A stretch of 41,211 nucleotides of DNA from an uncultured Collinsella sp. (GTDB taxonomy: Bacteria; Actinomycetota; Coriobacteriia; Coriobacteriales; Coriobacteriaceae): the NCBI GenBank assembly GCA_900544725.1, contig UQWK01000011.1:1-41211 (forward strand), written 5' to 3'. Position numbers and translations under genes: made by a program. The notes beneath the pieces were generated by a model, which was not told where the DNA came from, made no database searches, and saw only the letters and a program-made list of their open reading frames with translations. Of this stretch, positions 7,429 to 15,086 are shown one piece after another. Numbering within the stretch: position 1 is the stretch's first letter; each line of letters begins with the position of its first letter.

Positions 7429-8682
7429 CTAGTCCGCGAGCTTCTCCACCTGATCGAGCATCTTGTCAAGCTTGGCCTTTGCCTCGGCCTTGACCTTCTC
7501 GGCCTCCTCGTGGGCCTTGGCCTTCTGAGCGGCCTTTTCCTCGGCCTCGGGGTCGACAACGACCAGATTGGACGCATCGTGCTCGACCAGCTTGAGCGCA
7601 TGTTCGGGACAAACCTTGACACAGGCGCCACAGCCTAAACAATACGTGGACTCCAACGCAAAGCGGCCGCTTCCCACCAGGTCACAGGCAGATGTGGGGC
7701 ACGCATTGACGCACTCGCCGCACGACGTGCACTTGTCAAAATCGCATTCCGGCGTGCTCACCTGCATGTTCTGGGCAAGCTCGGGATGGTTCTGCAGTGT
7801 CGAGAGCACCAGCTGCCGCCCATGGGTGAGCGAACGGCGACGCTTAGTCGTCGTGGTGCCGCACATGGTGTTGAGTGTGCGCTCGAGCTGCGTGATCTGG
7901 TGACGGTGGGCCTTCAACTTCTGCGTCACCGAGGCCAGCGCCGCAGTCGCCGGGTTGAGCTTAGTCACGGTTAGGCCCGTGGTGCGGGCGATTTTTTCCA
8001 TGTACTCCTTGCGCTCGTACTCGCGAAGCTTATGGCACTTGAGGCTCTTGGGGTCGACCTCCAGGCCCATGCCCGTACCGGCCCACTCCTCGGCAGTGGC
8101 GATGGCCTCGCCCAGAATGTCCTCACCGCCGGTGTTGCGGCATTTATCGCACACGCCCAACGGCAGGTACACACTCACGTTGGGATAGTCCGCCAGTACC
8201 GAGAACCAGGTCTCGGCCGTAATATCGCCCACGCAGGCGACGACGACCTCGTTTTCGCGCGGCATGCGCTTGAGGGCGCGTGTGCAGGTGACGTAGGCGG
8301 TCTCGTGGCTCGTAGCAGCAGAGACGATATCGTCATACAGGTTTTTGGGCGCCAGGCGCGGCGAGATGATTGCCTCGGTCGGACAGGCAGCGGCGCACAG
8401 GCCGCACTTGCGACAGGAGTCGAGGATCTCAATGGCGTCTTCCTCGACCTCGATGGCGTTGACCGGGCACACGTCCATGCACGCAGTGCAGCCGCTCTTT
8501 TCGTTTTTGCAGGTCAGGCACGGAATGGTGTTGCCGCGCGGGCGCTCCTTGTAGTCGGCAGGATTCCACTGCGGCGCCGACGGATCGAGTGCATCGGTCA
8601 CGCCGCCAAGCGGGTTTTTAAGAAAGTCGAAACCCTTGCTGATCTCAATAATGTCATCAAACAGATCGTGTTCCTGCGCCAT
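7429..8682 (-). CDS. Multi-cluster ferredoxin-like protein with central Cys domain and coiled-coil tail
   Basis: This encodes 417 residues. The N-terminal region has two clusters: C55/C58/C65/C68/C72 (partly irregular) and C90/C93/C96/C100. A central region holds isolated cysteines C133, C150, C178, C181 (CDKC) and C216 in a layout resembling hydrogenase or Hdr-associated iron-sulfur subunits. A canonical 2[4Fe-4S] ferredoxin unit follows at C318-C328 and C348-C358. The last 45 residues are a charged, Ala/Lys/Glu-rich probable coiled coil. I chose the ATG at 8682 because GGGAGGGG lies six bases upstream. No signal peptide or membrane segment is seen, so it is a cytoplasmic electron carrier or redox subunit. 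No partner oxidoreductase is adjacent; dehydrogenase genes lie upstream. Exact role unknown. Confidence 0.75.
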   Translation of the reverse strand: MAQEHDLFDDIIEISKGFDFLKNPLGGVTDALDPSAPQWNPADYKERPRGNTIPCLTCKNEKSGCTACMDVCPVNAIEVEEDAIEILDSCRKCGLCAAACPTEAIISPRLAPKNLYDDIVSAATSHETAYVTCTRALKRMPRENEVVVACVGDITAETWFSVLADYPNVSVYLPLGVCDKCRNTGGEDILGEAIATAEEWAGTGMGLEVDPKSLKCHKLREYERKEYMEKIARTTGLTVTKLNPATAALASVTQKLKAHRHQITQLERTLNTMCGTTTTKRRRSLTHGRQLVLSTLQNHPELAQNMQVSTPECDFDKCTSCGECVNACPTSACDLVGSGRFALESTYCLGCGACVKVCPEHALKLVEHDASNLVVVDPEAEEKAAQKAKAHEEAEKVKAEAKAKLDKMLDQVEKLAD

Positions 8683-8832
8683 GCGCGGCCCCTCCCTGAG
8701 CAGTGCAAACAAGCAAGAGATAATGATACGCTATCGGTCCACACCTCGGACAAATTACACGCGGTGCACCTTGAGGGAAATAACCCATAGCCTATCGCCG
8801 CCTCGATTGCACAAGGTCAATCAAGTGCCAAG

Positions 8833-9900
8833 CTATGCCTCGCACATGAGCTGCACAAGCTTTTGTTTGGTCACTTTTGTCTGCTCGTTGGCCATATTGC
8901 GTTCGTTTCTAAAGGCCGCATCCGCAACGCTCATCAGGTCGGCATCGGTAATCTCACCAAGCCCCAGCTCCTCAAGCGTCGTCGGCAGACCGACGCGCTG
9001 GCAAAACTCGAGCACTTGATTAAGCTCGGACGCACGCTCCAGGCGCAGCTGTACCACCAGACCAAACGCTACGGCCTCGCCGTGCATGGCCTTGCACTCG
9101 GGCAAAATCGTCAGGCCGTTGGCAATGGCATGAGCGAGCGCTAGGCCGCCACTCTCAAAGCCAACACCCGAAAGCAAAATATTGCACTCGATCAGGCGCT
9201 CAACCGCTGGCGATGTACGACCCTTTTTGAGATCGCGCTTGGCAGCGACGCCGCACTCCATGAGCGTGTCATAACAGGCACGAGCCGCAACCAGGGCCAA
9301 GTGACCCGGCGTGCCACCGTGCTCGTTGGCGCCGTGCGCCGCGGCGCACGAACGCGCCTCGAAGTACGTTGCCAGCGCATCGCCCATACCAGCGACCGTC
9401 ATACGCAGCGGAGCTGCCGCGACCACGTTGGTATCGACCACGACCAGGTCTGGATTCTTCTCGAGCATCAGGTAGCGGTCGAACGACCCATCCTCGTGAT
9501 ACAGCACCGAAATCGCGCTGCACGGACCGTCCATCGAAGCCGCCGTGGGGCATACGCACAACGGCAGCTCGGCATAAAACGCAACAGCTTTTGCGATATC
9601 GAGCATCTTGCCGCCGCCAATACCCACCACCATGTCGCAATACTCAGCCCGGGCTTCCTTAGCCATTTCGACAACGGCCTCTTCCGTACACGGACCGTTG
9701 TAAATCTTAAAGAACGGCTCGCTTAGATCTTCATCCAGAAATCCATCGACAATCTGCCTGCACAGCCGATCCTCGGTGCCCTGGTCAAACAAGACATAGG
9801 CAGCGCAGCCCAACCATGACAAATACTTGCCCTGACGCGAGAGCTCACCCGGCCCCTGAACATATCGTCCGGGACCGCCATAAACCATGGGAAGCGCCAT
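8833..9900 (-). CDS. Glycerol dehydrogenase-like iron/zinc-containing alcohol dehydrogenase (paralogue 1)
   Basis: This encodes 355 residues of the GldA branch of group III alcohol dehydrogenases. The NAD-binding GGGKMLD (95-101) and the metal ligands D174 (GMGDALATYFEA), H257 (ALAHAIANGL) and H273 (AMHGEAVAFG) are all present, so it should be active. It would interconvert glycerol and dihydroxyacetone or a related diol, in the cytosol. It is a diverged tandem paralogue of the gene upstream, which has its own terminator at 9969-10001, so the two are probably transcribed separately. It carries an unusually Cys-rich segment around residues 115-127 (CVCPTAASMDGPC). Substrate may differ from that of GldA. 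Confidence 0.85.
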   Translation of the reverse strand: MALPMVYGGPGRYVQGPGELSRQGKYLSWLGCAAYVLFDQGTEDRLCRQIVDGFLDEDLSEPFFKIYNGPCTEEAVVEMAKEARAEYCDMVVGIGGGKMLDIAKAVAFYAELPLCVCPTAASMDGPCSAISVLYHEDGSFDRYLMLEKNPDLVVVDTNVVAAAPLRMTVAGMGDALATYFEARSCAAAHGANEHGGTPGHLALVAARACYDTLMECGVAAKRDLKKGRTSPAVERLIECNILLSGVGFESGGLALAHAIANGLTILPECKAMHGEAVAFGLVVQLRLERASELNQVLEFCQRVGLPTTLEELGLGEITDADLMSVADAAFRNERNMANEQTKVTKQKLVQLMCEA

Positions 9901-9930
9901 ACGAGAATCCGCCCTTTCATCAACAACAAT

Positions 9931-9961
9931 TGGTGCAAAGCAACCTGACCCCTTTGCACCA
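9931..9961. repeat. REP-like hairpin upstream of the first GldA-type gene
   Basis: Perfect 10-bp arms TGGTGCAAAG (9931-9940) and CTTTGCACCA (9952-9961) flank an 11-base loop. On the minus strand the loop reads GGGTCAGGTTG, related to the core of the hairpins at 7379 and 17272. It lies in the leader of the gene starting at 9900. Confidence 0.5.
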
Positions 9962-9968
9962 TAGCAAA

Positions 9969-10001
9969 AAGGGGCAAAGCCATCTGCCGGCTTTGCCCCT
10001 T
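9969..10001 (-). terminator. Terminator of the second GldA-type gene
   Basis: Arms AAGGGGCAAAGCC and its complement (9969-9981, 9989-10001) are followed on the minus strand by a run of five T residues, 12 bases after the gene stop. Confidence 0.9.
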
Positions 10002-10013
10002 CCTTAGCTTGAT

Positions 10014-11114
10014 TTACTCATCCATGAGATAGTAGTGGCCCAGCGCGTCGGCACCCAGGATGGCGTTTGCGACCATCTCGGGCGTCACCTCAAACGGCAT
10101 GTTGCACATAGTGTCCTCGGGCGCGCACGCGGCCTCGGCAACAATCATGGCCTGCTCGCGCGTAAGCTCGGCAACGCCAAGTTCCTTCATCGTGACCGGC
10201 AGGCCCAGCTCAATGCAGAAGCCCAAGACTTCCTCGAGTTTCTCAGTCGGAGCATCCTCGAGTACCAGCTGGACGATGGTGCCAAAGGCGACCTTCTCGC
10301 CGTGATACATGCCGTGGCACTCGGGCAGCATCGTCAGGCCATTGTGGATGGCATGAGCAGCAGCAAGGCCCGAGCTCTCAAAGCCAATGCCGGAAAGCAG
10401 CGTATTGGCCTCGATGATATGCTCAACGGCAGGCGTGAGCGCACCCTTCTCCAGCGCGACCTTGGCCTTGACGCCATCGGCCATAAGCGTCTCGTAGCAG
10501 AGCTTGGCGAGTGCCAGACCAGCCATACCGCCCTTGCCGCCGGCGCAAGTGCCACCGTCGGCATCATGCGTCGCCTGGGCCTCAAAGTAGGTTGCGAGCG
10601 CATCACCCATACCGGAAACCGTCAGGCGCACCGGGCTCGCCGCGATAACCGTCGTATCCATCAGGACAATGTTGGGGTTTGCCTTAAGGAACAGGTACTT
10701 ATCGAACTGGCCGTCATCGGTGTAGAGCACCGAAAGTGCCGAACACGGTGCATCGGTCGAAGCGATGGTGGGGCAAATGATAACCGGGGACTCCAGGTAG
10801 TAGGCAACGGCCTTGGCGGTATCGAGGATCTTGCCGCCACCGACACCGACGATGATGTCGCAACCGTTGTCGCGAGCGAGCGCAACCAGGCGATCGACCT
10901 CGCCCTTGGAGCACTCGCCGTTAAAGTCCTCAAACAGCAGCTCGGCCTTAGCCTCGGCAAAGCCGCCCTCGATCTTGGCACCGACGCGCTTCTTGCCCGA
11001 AGGCGTCACGATGACGAGGGCCTTAGCGCCGAGCGGCTCGACATAGGAGCCGAGCTTGGCGAGCTCGTCCGGACCCTGGATGTACTTGCTGGGGCTATTG
11101 AAAATTGCAGCCAT
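10014..11114 (-). CDS. gldA: Glycerol dehydrogenase
   Basis: This encodes 366 residues, the usual GldA length. It catalyses NAD-dependent oxidation of glycerol to dihydroxyacetone or the reverse. The metal ligands fall at D171, H254 and H271, the same numbering as the structurally characterised Geobacillus enzyme. The nucleotide loop is GVGGGKILDTAK (90-101), and the family signature ASTDAPCSALSVLY is present. It is framed by terminators (9969-10001 downstream; the neighbour's terminator at 11145-11176 upstream), so it is monocistronic with a short leader. The tandem paralogue downstream has the same three ligands but is clearly diverged. Confidence 0.92.
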   Translation of the reverse strand: MAAIFNSPSKYIQGPDELAKLGSYVEPLGAKALVIVTPSGKKRVGAKIEGGFAEAKAELLFEDFNGECSKGEVDRLVALARDNGCDIIVGVGGGKILDTAKAVAYYLESPVIICPTIASTDAPCSALSVLYTDDGQFDKYLFLKANPNIVLMDTTVIAASPVRLTVSGMGDALATYFEAQATHDADGGTCAGGKGGMAGLALAKLCYETLMADGVKAKVALEKGALTPAVEHIIEANTLLSGIGFESSGLAAAHAIHNGLTMLPECHGMYHGEKVAFGTIVQLVLEDAPTEKLEEVLGFCIELGLPVTMKELGVAELTREQAMIVAEAACAPEDTMCNMPFEVTPEMVANAILGADALGHYYLMDE

Positions 11115-11144
11115 AACTATCCCATTCTCTAAAAGAAAAAAGAA

Positions 11145-11176
11145 AGGGGCTCCGTACGGATACGTGCGGAGCCCCT
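11145..11176 (-). terminator. Terminator of the iron-containing alcohol dehydrogenase gene
   Basis: 14-bp arms at 11145-11158 and 11163-11176 with one G-U pair and a GATA loop are followed on the minus strand by TTTCTTTTTTC. Confidence 0.92.
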
Positions 11177-11197
11177 CGTTACGATAACAAGAGTCGA

Positions 11198-12421
11198 TTA
11201 GAAATCGATATCGGTGTCGTAGTAGCAGGCCTTGAGAATCTTCTCGAAGTCGGCAGCCTTGGTCTCACGCGGGTTCTCGGGCGTGCAAGCGTCCTGCTCA
11301 GCGTTCGCGGCAATCTCGGGCAGCTTGGCGAGGAACTCCTCCTCGGAAACCATCTGCGGGTTCTCGGCGTCGACCTTCACGCCACCATTCGCGTAATCCT
11401 TGATGGACTGCGGAATGTTGAGCTGGTCGTTGAGGTCGCGAATCTTCTGGACGAGCGCAGCGATGAGCTCCTCGTTGGTCTCGCCGGGAAGGTGCAGGAT
11501 CTCCTTGGCCACGTAAGCGTAACGCTCGGCAGCACGCGGGTCCTTGGAGTTCCACTGGATGACCTTGCCCAGGTACATGGCGTTAGCAGCACCGTGGATG
11601 ATGTGGCCGTTCTCGAAGGCAGCACCGGTCTTGTGAGCCATGGAGTGAACGATGCCGAGCAGGCCAGAGGAGAAGGCGATGCCGGCGATGCACTGAGCCT
11701 CGTGCATGTGCTGACGGGCCTCATGGTCGCCAGCATAGGACTTGGGCAGCCACTCGACGATCTCGCGGATGCCGTGCAGAGCGTTGGCGTCGGTGAACAT
11801 AGAGGCGAAGGTGGAAACGTAAGCCTCCATGCAGTGGGTCAGAGCGTCCATGCCGGTGTGAGCGCACAGCTTGGCGGGCATGGTGTAGGTGAGCTCGGGG
11901 TCGACGATGGCGACATCAGGGGTGATGTTGAAGTCGGCCAGCGGGTACTTGATGCCCTTGGCGTAGTCGGTGATGACGGAGAAGGCAGTGACCTCGGTAG
12001 CGGTACCGGAGGTGGAGGAAATGGCGCAGAAGTGAGCCTTCTGACGCAGCTCGGGGAAGCTGAACGGCTGGATGATGTTGTCGAAGGACTCCTCGGGATA
12101 CTCGTAGAAGACCCACATGGCCTTAGCGGCATCGATGGGCGAGCCGCCGCCGATGGCGATAATCCAGTCGGGCTCGAACTCGCGCATGGCCTCGGCGCCC
12201 TTCATGACCGTCTCGATGGACGGGTCGGACTCGACGCCCTCGAACAGCTTGACCTCGAAGCCGCCCTCTTTGAGGTCGGCCTCAACGTCCTGCAGGAACC
12301 CGCCGCGGCGCATAGAGCTGCCGCCAGAAACGATGATGGCCTTCTTGCCCTTGAGGTTCTTCACCTCGTGGCGAGCGCCCTCACCAAAGTACAGATCGCG
12401 AGGATTGGTAAAACGTCCCAT
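11198..12421 (-). CDS. Iron-containing alcohol dehydrogenase
   Basis: This encodes 407 residues of the group III alcohol dehydrogenase family, nearest in appearance to butanol dehydrogenases and the C-terminal half of AdhE. It contains GGGSPIDAAK (91-100), SSTSGTATEVT (135-145) and the iron-ligand set D192 and H196 (GMDALTHCMEA), H263 (IVHSMAH) and H276 (NGHIIHG). It would reduce aldehydes to alcohols with NAD(P)H during fermentation. I chose the ATG at 12421 because AGGAGG lies eight bases upstream and the family starts MGRFxNPR; the open frame extends 27 codons further without homology. It is monocistronic with a strong terminator. The codons are strongly biased, suggesting high expression. 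Confidence 0.9.
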   Translation of the reverse strand: MGRFTNPRDLYFGEGARHEVKNLKGKKAIIVSGGSSMRRGGFLQDVEADLKEGGFEVKLFEGVESDPSIETVMKGAEAMREFEPDWIIAIGGGSPIDAAKAMWVFYEYPEESFDNIIQPFSFPELRQKAHFCAISSTSGTATEVTAFSVITDYAKGIKYPLADFNITPDVAIVDPELTYTMPAKLCAHTGMDALTHCMEAYVSTFASMFTDANALHGIREIVEWLPKSYAGDHEARQHMHEAQCIAGIAFSSGLLGIVHSMAHKTGAAFENGHIIHGAANAMYLGKVIQWNSKDPRAAERYAYVAKEILHLPGETNEELIAALVQKIRDLNDQLNIPQSIKDYANGGVKVDAENPQMVSEEEFLAKLPEIAANAEQDACTPENPRETKAADFEKILKACYYDTDIDF

Positions 12422-12921
12422 ACTGTGCCTCCTAAACAAGCCCCTCTTAGACTTGCGTATATAACGGAGCACCCGATTGGCTCCGTTAGGACCGGTTTGC
12501 ACATTGCCGGCGATGACAATGCACGATGTCTAAACGTCTCAACGCTCAGACAAACACTATTTTACCGTTCTGGTTGGTCAGTTATTCACCTAAAGCCAAC
12601 AATGATGAAACGTTTTTTCTATCCCTGAAGACCCTTGTGGGGCATTCATACTCCCAAGCTGGGCAAACGTTTTATCAGAGTTAACCACATATCCCGGGCA
12701 GGGCTGTGCCCCTCCAAAATGTGCCCCGTTCGCCGCCAAAAATCGACCGTTTACAGCACTGTGATACCACCCGCGCAACTGAGGTGCCGACATTTGTGCG
12801 ACATCCGTCTTCGTGGTGCAAAGGTGCAAGTCCAAGTGCGGCACCCCCGATGTGCCACATGCGGGTAAACTAGAACCTTATATAGAGATATTTGAACCTT
12901 AACCGCAGCAAAGGAGGCCCC
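12422..12921. other. 500-base divergent intergenic region without a gene
   Basis: It separates the alcohol dehydrogenase (minus) from the paralogue pair (plus). Near its right end TTATATAGAGATATTTG offers a possible -10 region, and AAAGGAGG is the SD of the gene at 12922. I see several GTGCGGCAC/GTGCCACAT fragments around 12835-12865 but no clean operator. Short open frames here lack codon bias and SD sites. Confidence 0.5.
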
Positions 12922-13998
12922 ATGGCATTCGACCCCATTCAAGAGGATTGCCATCGCCTCGTTCTTGAGGCCTTGCGCCGCGACAATATCCCGCTCACTG
13001 ACGGCCCCGCCGTCGAGCGTCTAATGGAGCAATTCACCCGCAACCCCGCGCCGCTCATCGTGCACGATCGCGACCGCGCCGGGCACCTCATTGCCAAGGT
13101 GGTCGAGGCTGTCGACTACCGCATCCCCTTTATCCCCGACGACGCCCAGGCAGAGCAAGAAGAAGCCGCAGCCGAGAACATGCTCCGCGAGGCAGCCGCG
13201 CTCGATCCGGCCAACTGGGATGCCCAGCGCATGCTGACGGCGCTCACCGCCGAATCCAACGAGGAATACGTACAGTATCTGGTGTCCAAGTGCGACGAGG
13301 TGGAGCACGATCTGGCGCTCAAGATTGCCTCGGCGCAGGACCCCTACGAGCGTGAGGCCGCAGGCGACCTGACCCGCCGTCCCTACCTGCGCTGGCTTGC
13401 CGCCTTGGCATCGCGCGCGCTCATTAGCGGCCGCTACCGCATGTCGCTGGATGCCGCGAATCGCAGCCTGGACTTTGCGCCCAACGACCCCGCCGGCGTC
13501 CGCCATACTGCGATGCTTGCCATGGCAAAGCTCGAATACCCTGCTGAGGAGCTCAAGCGTTTTCGCTCCGCCCACTCCGTGCCCTATCTTGCCAACACGC
13601 CGCTGCGCCGCCGTCCCAAGGACGCAGAGCGCGATCTGGACCCGTGGACGCTCATCGCGCTGATGAGCGCAGCCTGGCGCGAGCTGGATTACGAGGGCGC
13701 CGAGCACTACCTGCGCATCCTGGTGCGCTCATGCCCGCACGCAGCCGAGGCGCTCTACTTCCAAACCGAGTTTCCCGATGGCGTCTATGCCCGCGTCAAC
13801 GTAGGTCCGGGCTCCACCGATGAGCTTGTCCTTGCCCTGTCCGAGGCAACGCCGGTGCTGCAGGAGGGCCTAGGCGCCCCCGATAACGCCAGCTTTGCCG
13901 CCTGGGTCGCCACCAACGACATCGTGCGCTCCCAGATCGACGAACGAATCCTGCGCGCGGCCGAACAGGGATTGCCGTTTAAGGGAGGAGACCTCTAA
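12922..13998 (+). CDS. Unknown helical-repeat protein, first of a coupled paralogous pair
   Basis: This encodes 358 residues, cytoplasmic, rich in Ala, Leu, Arg and Glu, with no signal peptide or membrane segment. The middle (about 160-215) has TPR-like helices with the pattern YLRWLAALASRALISGRYR and LDFAPNDPAGVRHTAMLAMAKLE. A second helical unit follows at about 245-285 (DPWTLIALMSAAWRELDYEGAEHYL). No catalytic motif is visible. The ATG at 12922 has an ideal SD (AAAGGAGG). The stop overlaps the start of the next gene (TAATG), so translation is coupled. The next protein shows the same order of blocks, so the two look like old paralogues that may form a heteromer. Downstream lies the MurT-GatD fusion; a cell-envelope role is only suggested by context. 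Confidence 0.7.
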   Translation: MAFDPIQEDCHRLVLEALRRDNIPLTDGPAVERLMEQFTRNPAPLIVHDRDRAGHLIAKVVEAVDYRIPFIPDDAQAEQEEAAAENMLREAAALDPANWDAQRMLTALTAESNEEYVQYLVSKCDEVEHDLALKIASAQDPYEREAAGDLTRRPYLRWLAALASRALISGRYRMSLDAANRSLDFAPNDPAGVRHTAMLAMAKLEYPAEELKRFRSAHSVPYLANTPLRRRPKDAERDLDPWTLIALMSAAWRELDYEGAEHYLRILVRSCPHAAEALYFQTEFPDGVYARVNVGPGSTDELVLALSEATPVLQEGLGAPDNASFAAWVATNDIVRSQIDERILRAAEQGLPFKGGDL

Positions 13999-15041
13999 TG
14001 GATCCGAGCGTCTACATCCCCGCCTACTTGGAGCGCACCTATCTGGCATCACACCCCGAACTCACCGATGCAGCACGCGAGCTTGTCCATAACGACATCA
14101 GCGCAAACCCTCACAAGTATGCGCAGACCGAGCATGCCCAAGCGCTGCTGTCCTATGCCGGCGTTCATCGTCATTTGCTTGACGAGCTTCGCCGCATCGA
14201 GGACATGGGCAGCGACGAGGAGTTTGAGCAGACGCGCAATCGCCTGTTCGACGACATGCGCGACGAGCTGCTCAAGATTGTTCGCGTCGATGCGCATGTC
14301 CTCGATGCTCAGTTGCTCGCCATCATCCTGGCGGACACGCCCGTCGACGCCTGCCTGGGCGACTTGATGAAGCTCGAGACGAGTACGGCCGACTACCTGC
14401 AACAGAGCGTGCCCGGGTTTGATATGGAGGCCCCGCACTACTGGGCCAATAATGTTTTGGCAGACGGTGTCACCGCAGCAGACCTTACCGTGAGCGAGCC
14501 GGCGCTTATCGGCTGGCTTCACACGCTCGAGGCCATCTCGCAGCTGTGCATGGCGAGCGCTCGTTACCGCGCCGCCGCCAACTACTCTCGCCGTGTTCTT
14601 AAGGCGGAGGGCTATCCCACCCGGGCCGCCGGCACCGTGTTGCTTGCCCTCGCCCGCTTGGAAGACCAGGACGGTTTTTTTGCCCTGGCACATCAGCTCG
14701 AGGAACAGATGGGGGCAGACGCACTCGAGAACTCCCCCTGGTACCTGCTCGCCCGCACGATTCTGCTGTTCAAAACAAACAAGATGCGCCCGGCGACGCG
14801 CGCGCTGCGTGAGTTCGCTAACCGTTGCGAGGGCGGCGCGTTCTTCTTGCTGAACCCCATGTACCAGACGCCGTATCTTCCCTGCCGACCCGAGCCGCGC
14901 GACCCCTGGGACCTCTCGCACCAGGCCGTTTGGGAAGCCGACGGCATTATCTCGGACACCCCCGACTTTGCCCCCTGGGCCAACGCCTGCGAAGACGTGT
15001 CGCAGCTTGCCCAGGAATTTGCGCGCCGCTACGGATTTTAG
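13998..15041 (+). CDS. Unknown helical-repeat protein, second of a coupled paralogous pair
   Basis: This encodes 347 residues, all-helical in appearance, cytoplasmic. It aligns by eye to its upstream neighbour in two blocks: LIGWLHTLEAISQLCMASARYRAA..VLLALARLED corresponds to YLRWLAALASRALISGRYR..LAMAKLE, and SPWYLLARTILLFKTNKMRPATRALREF corresponds to DPWTLIALMSAAWRELDYEGAEHYL. Both also end with an acidic, proline-containing DxxFAxWxxA segment. The ATG overlaps the previous stop by one base (TAATG), and a purine-rich SD (GGGAGGAG) sits in the end of that gene. MurT-GatD follows 45 bases later. I do not recognise a named family; TPR-like scaffolding is the best description. Confidence 0.7.
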   Translation: MDPSVYIPAYLERTYLASHPELTDAARELVHNDISANPHKYAQTEHAQALLSYAGVHRHLLDELRRIEDMGSDEEFEQTRNRLFDDMRDELLKIVRVDAHVLDAQLLAIILADTPVDACLGDLMKLETSTADYLQQSVPGFDMEAPHYWANNVLADGVTAADLTVSEPALIGWLHTLEAISQLCMASARYRAAANYSRRVLKAEGYPTRAAGTVLLALARLEDQDGFFALAHQLEEQMGADALENSPWYLLARTILLFKTNKMRPATRALREFANRCEGGAFFLLNPMYQTPYLPCRPEPRDPWDLSHQAVWEADGIISDTPDFAPWANACEDVSQLAQEFARRYGF

Positions 15042-15086
15042 TGACGCACTCGACCCGACTATGTCATCTATGTTAGGAACGGCTTC

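Noticed and set aside
12422..12921. Rex redox operator upstream of the alcohol dehydrogenase
   Set aside because: No TTGTnAnnnnnnnTnACAA-like palindrome is present in the gap.
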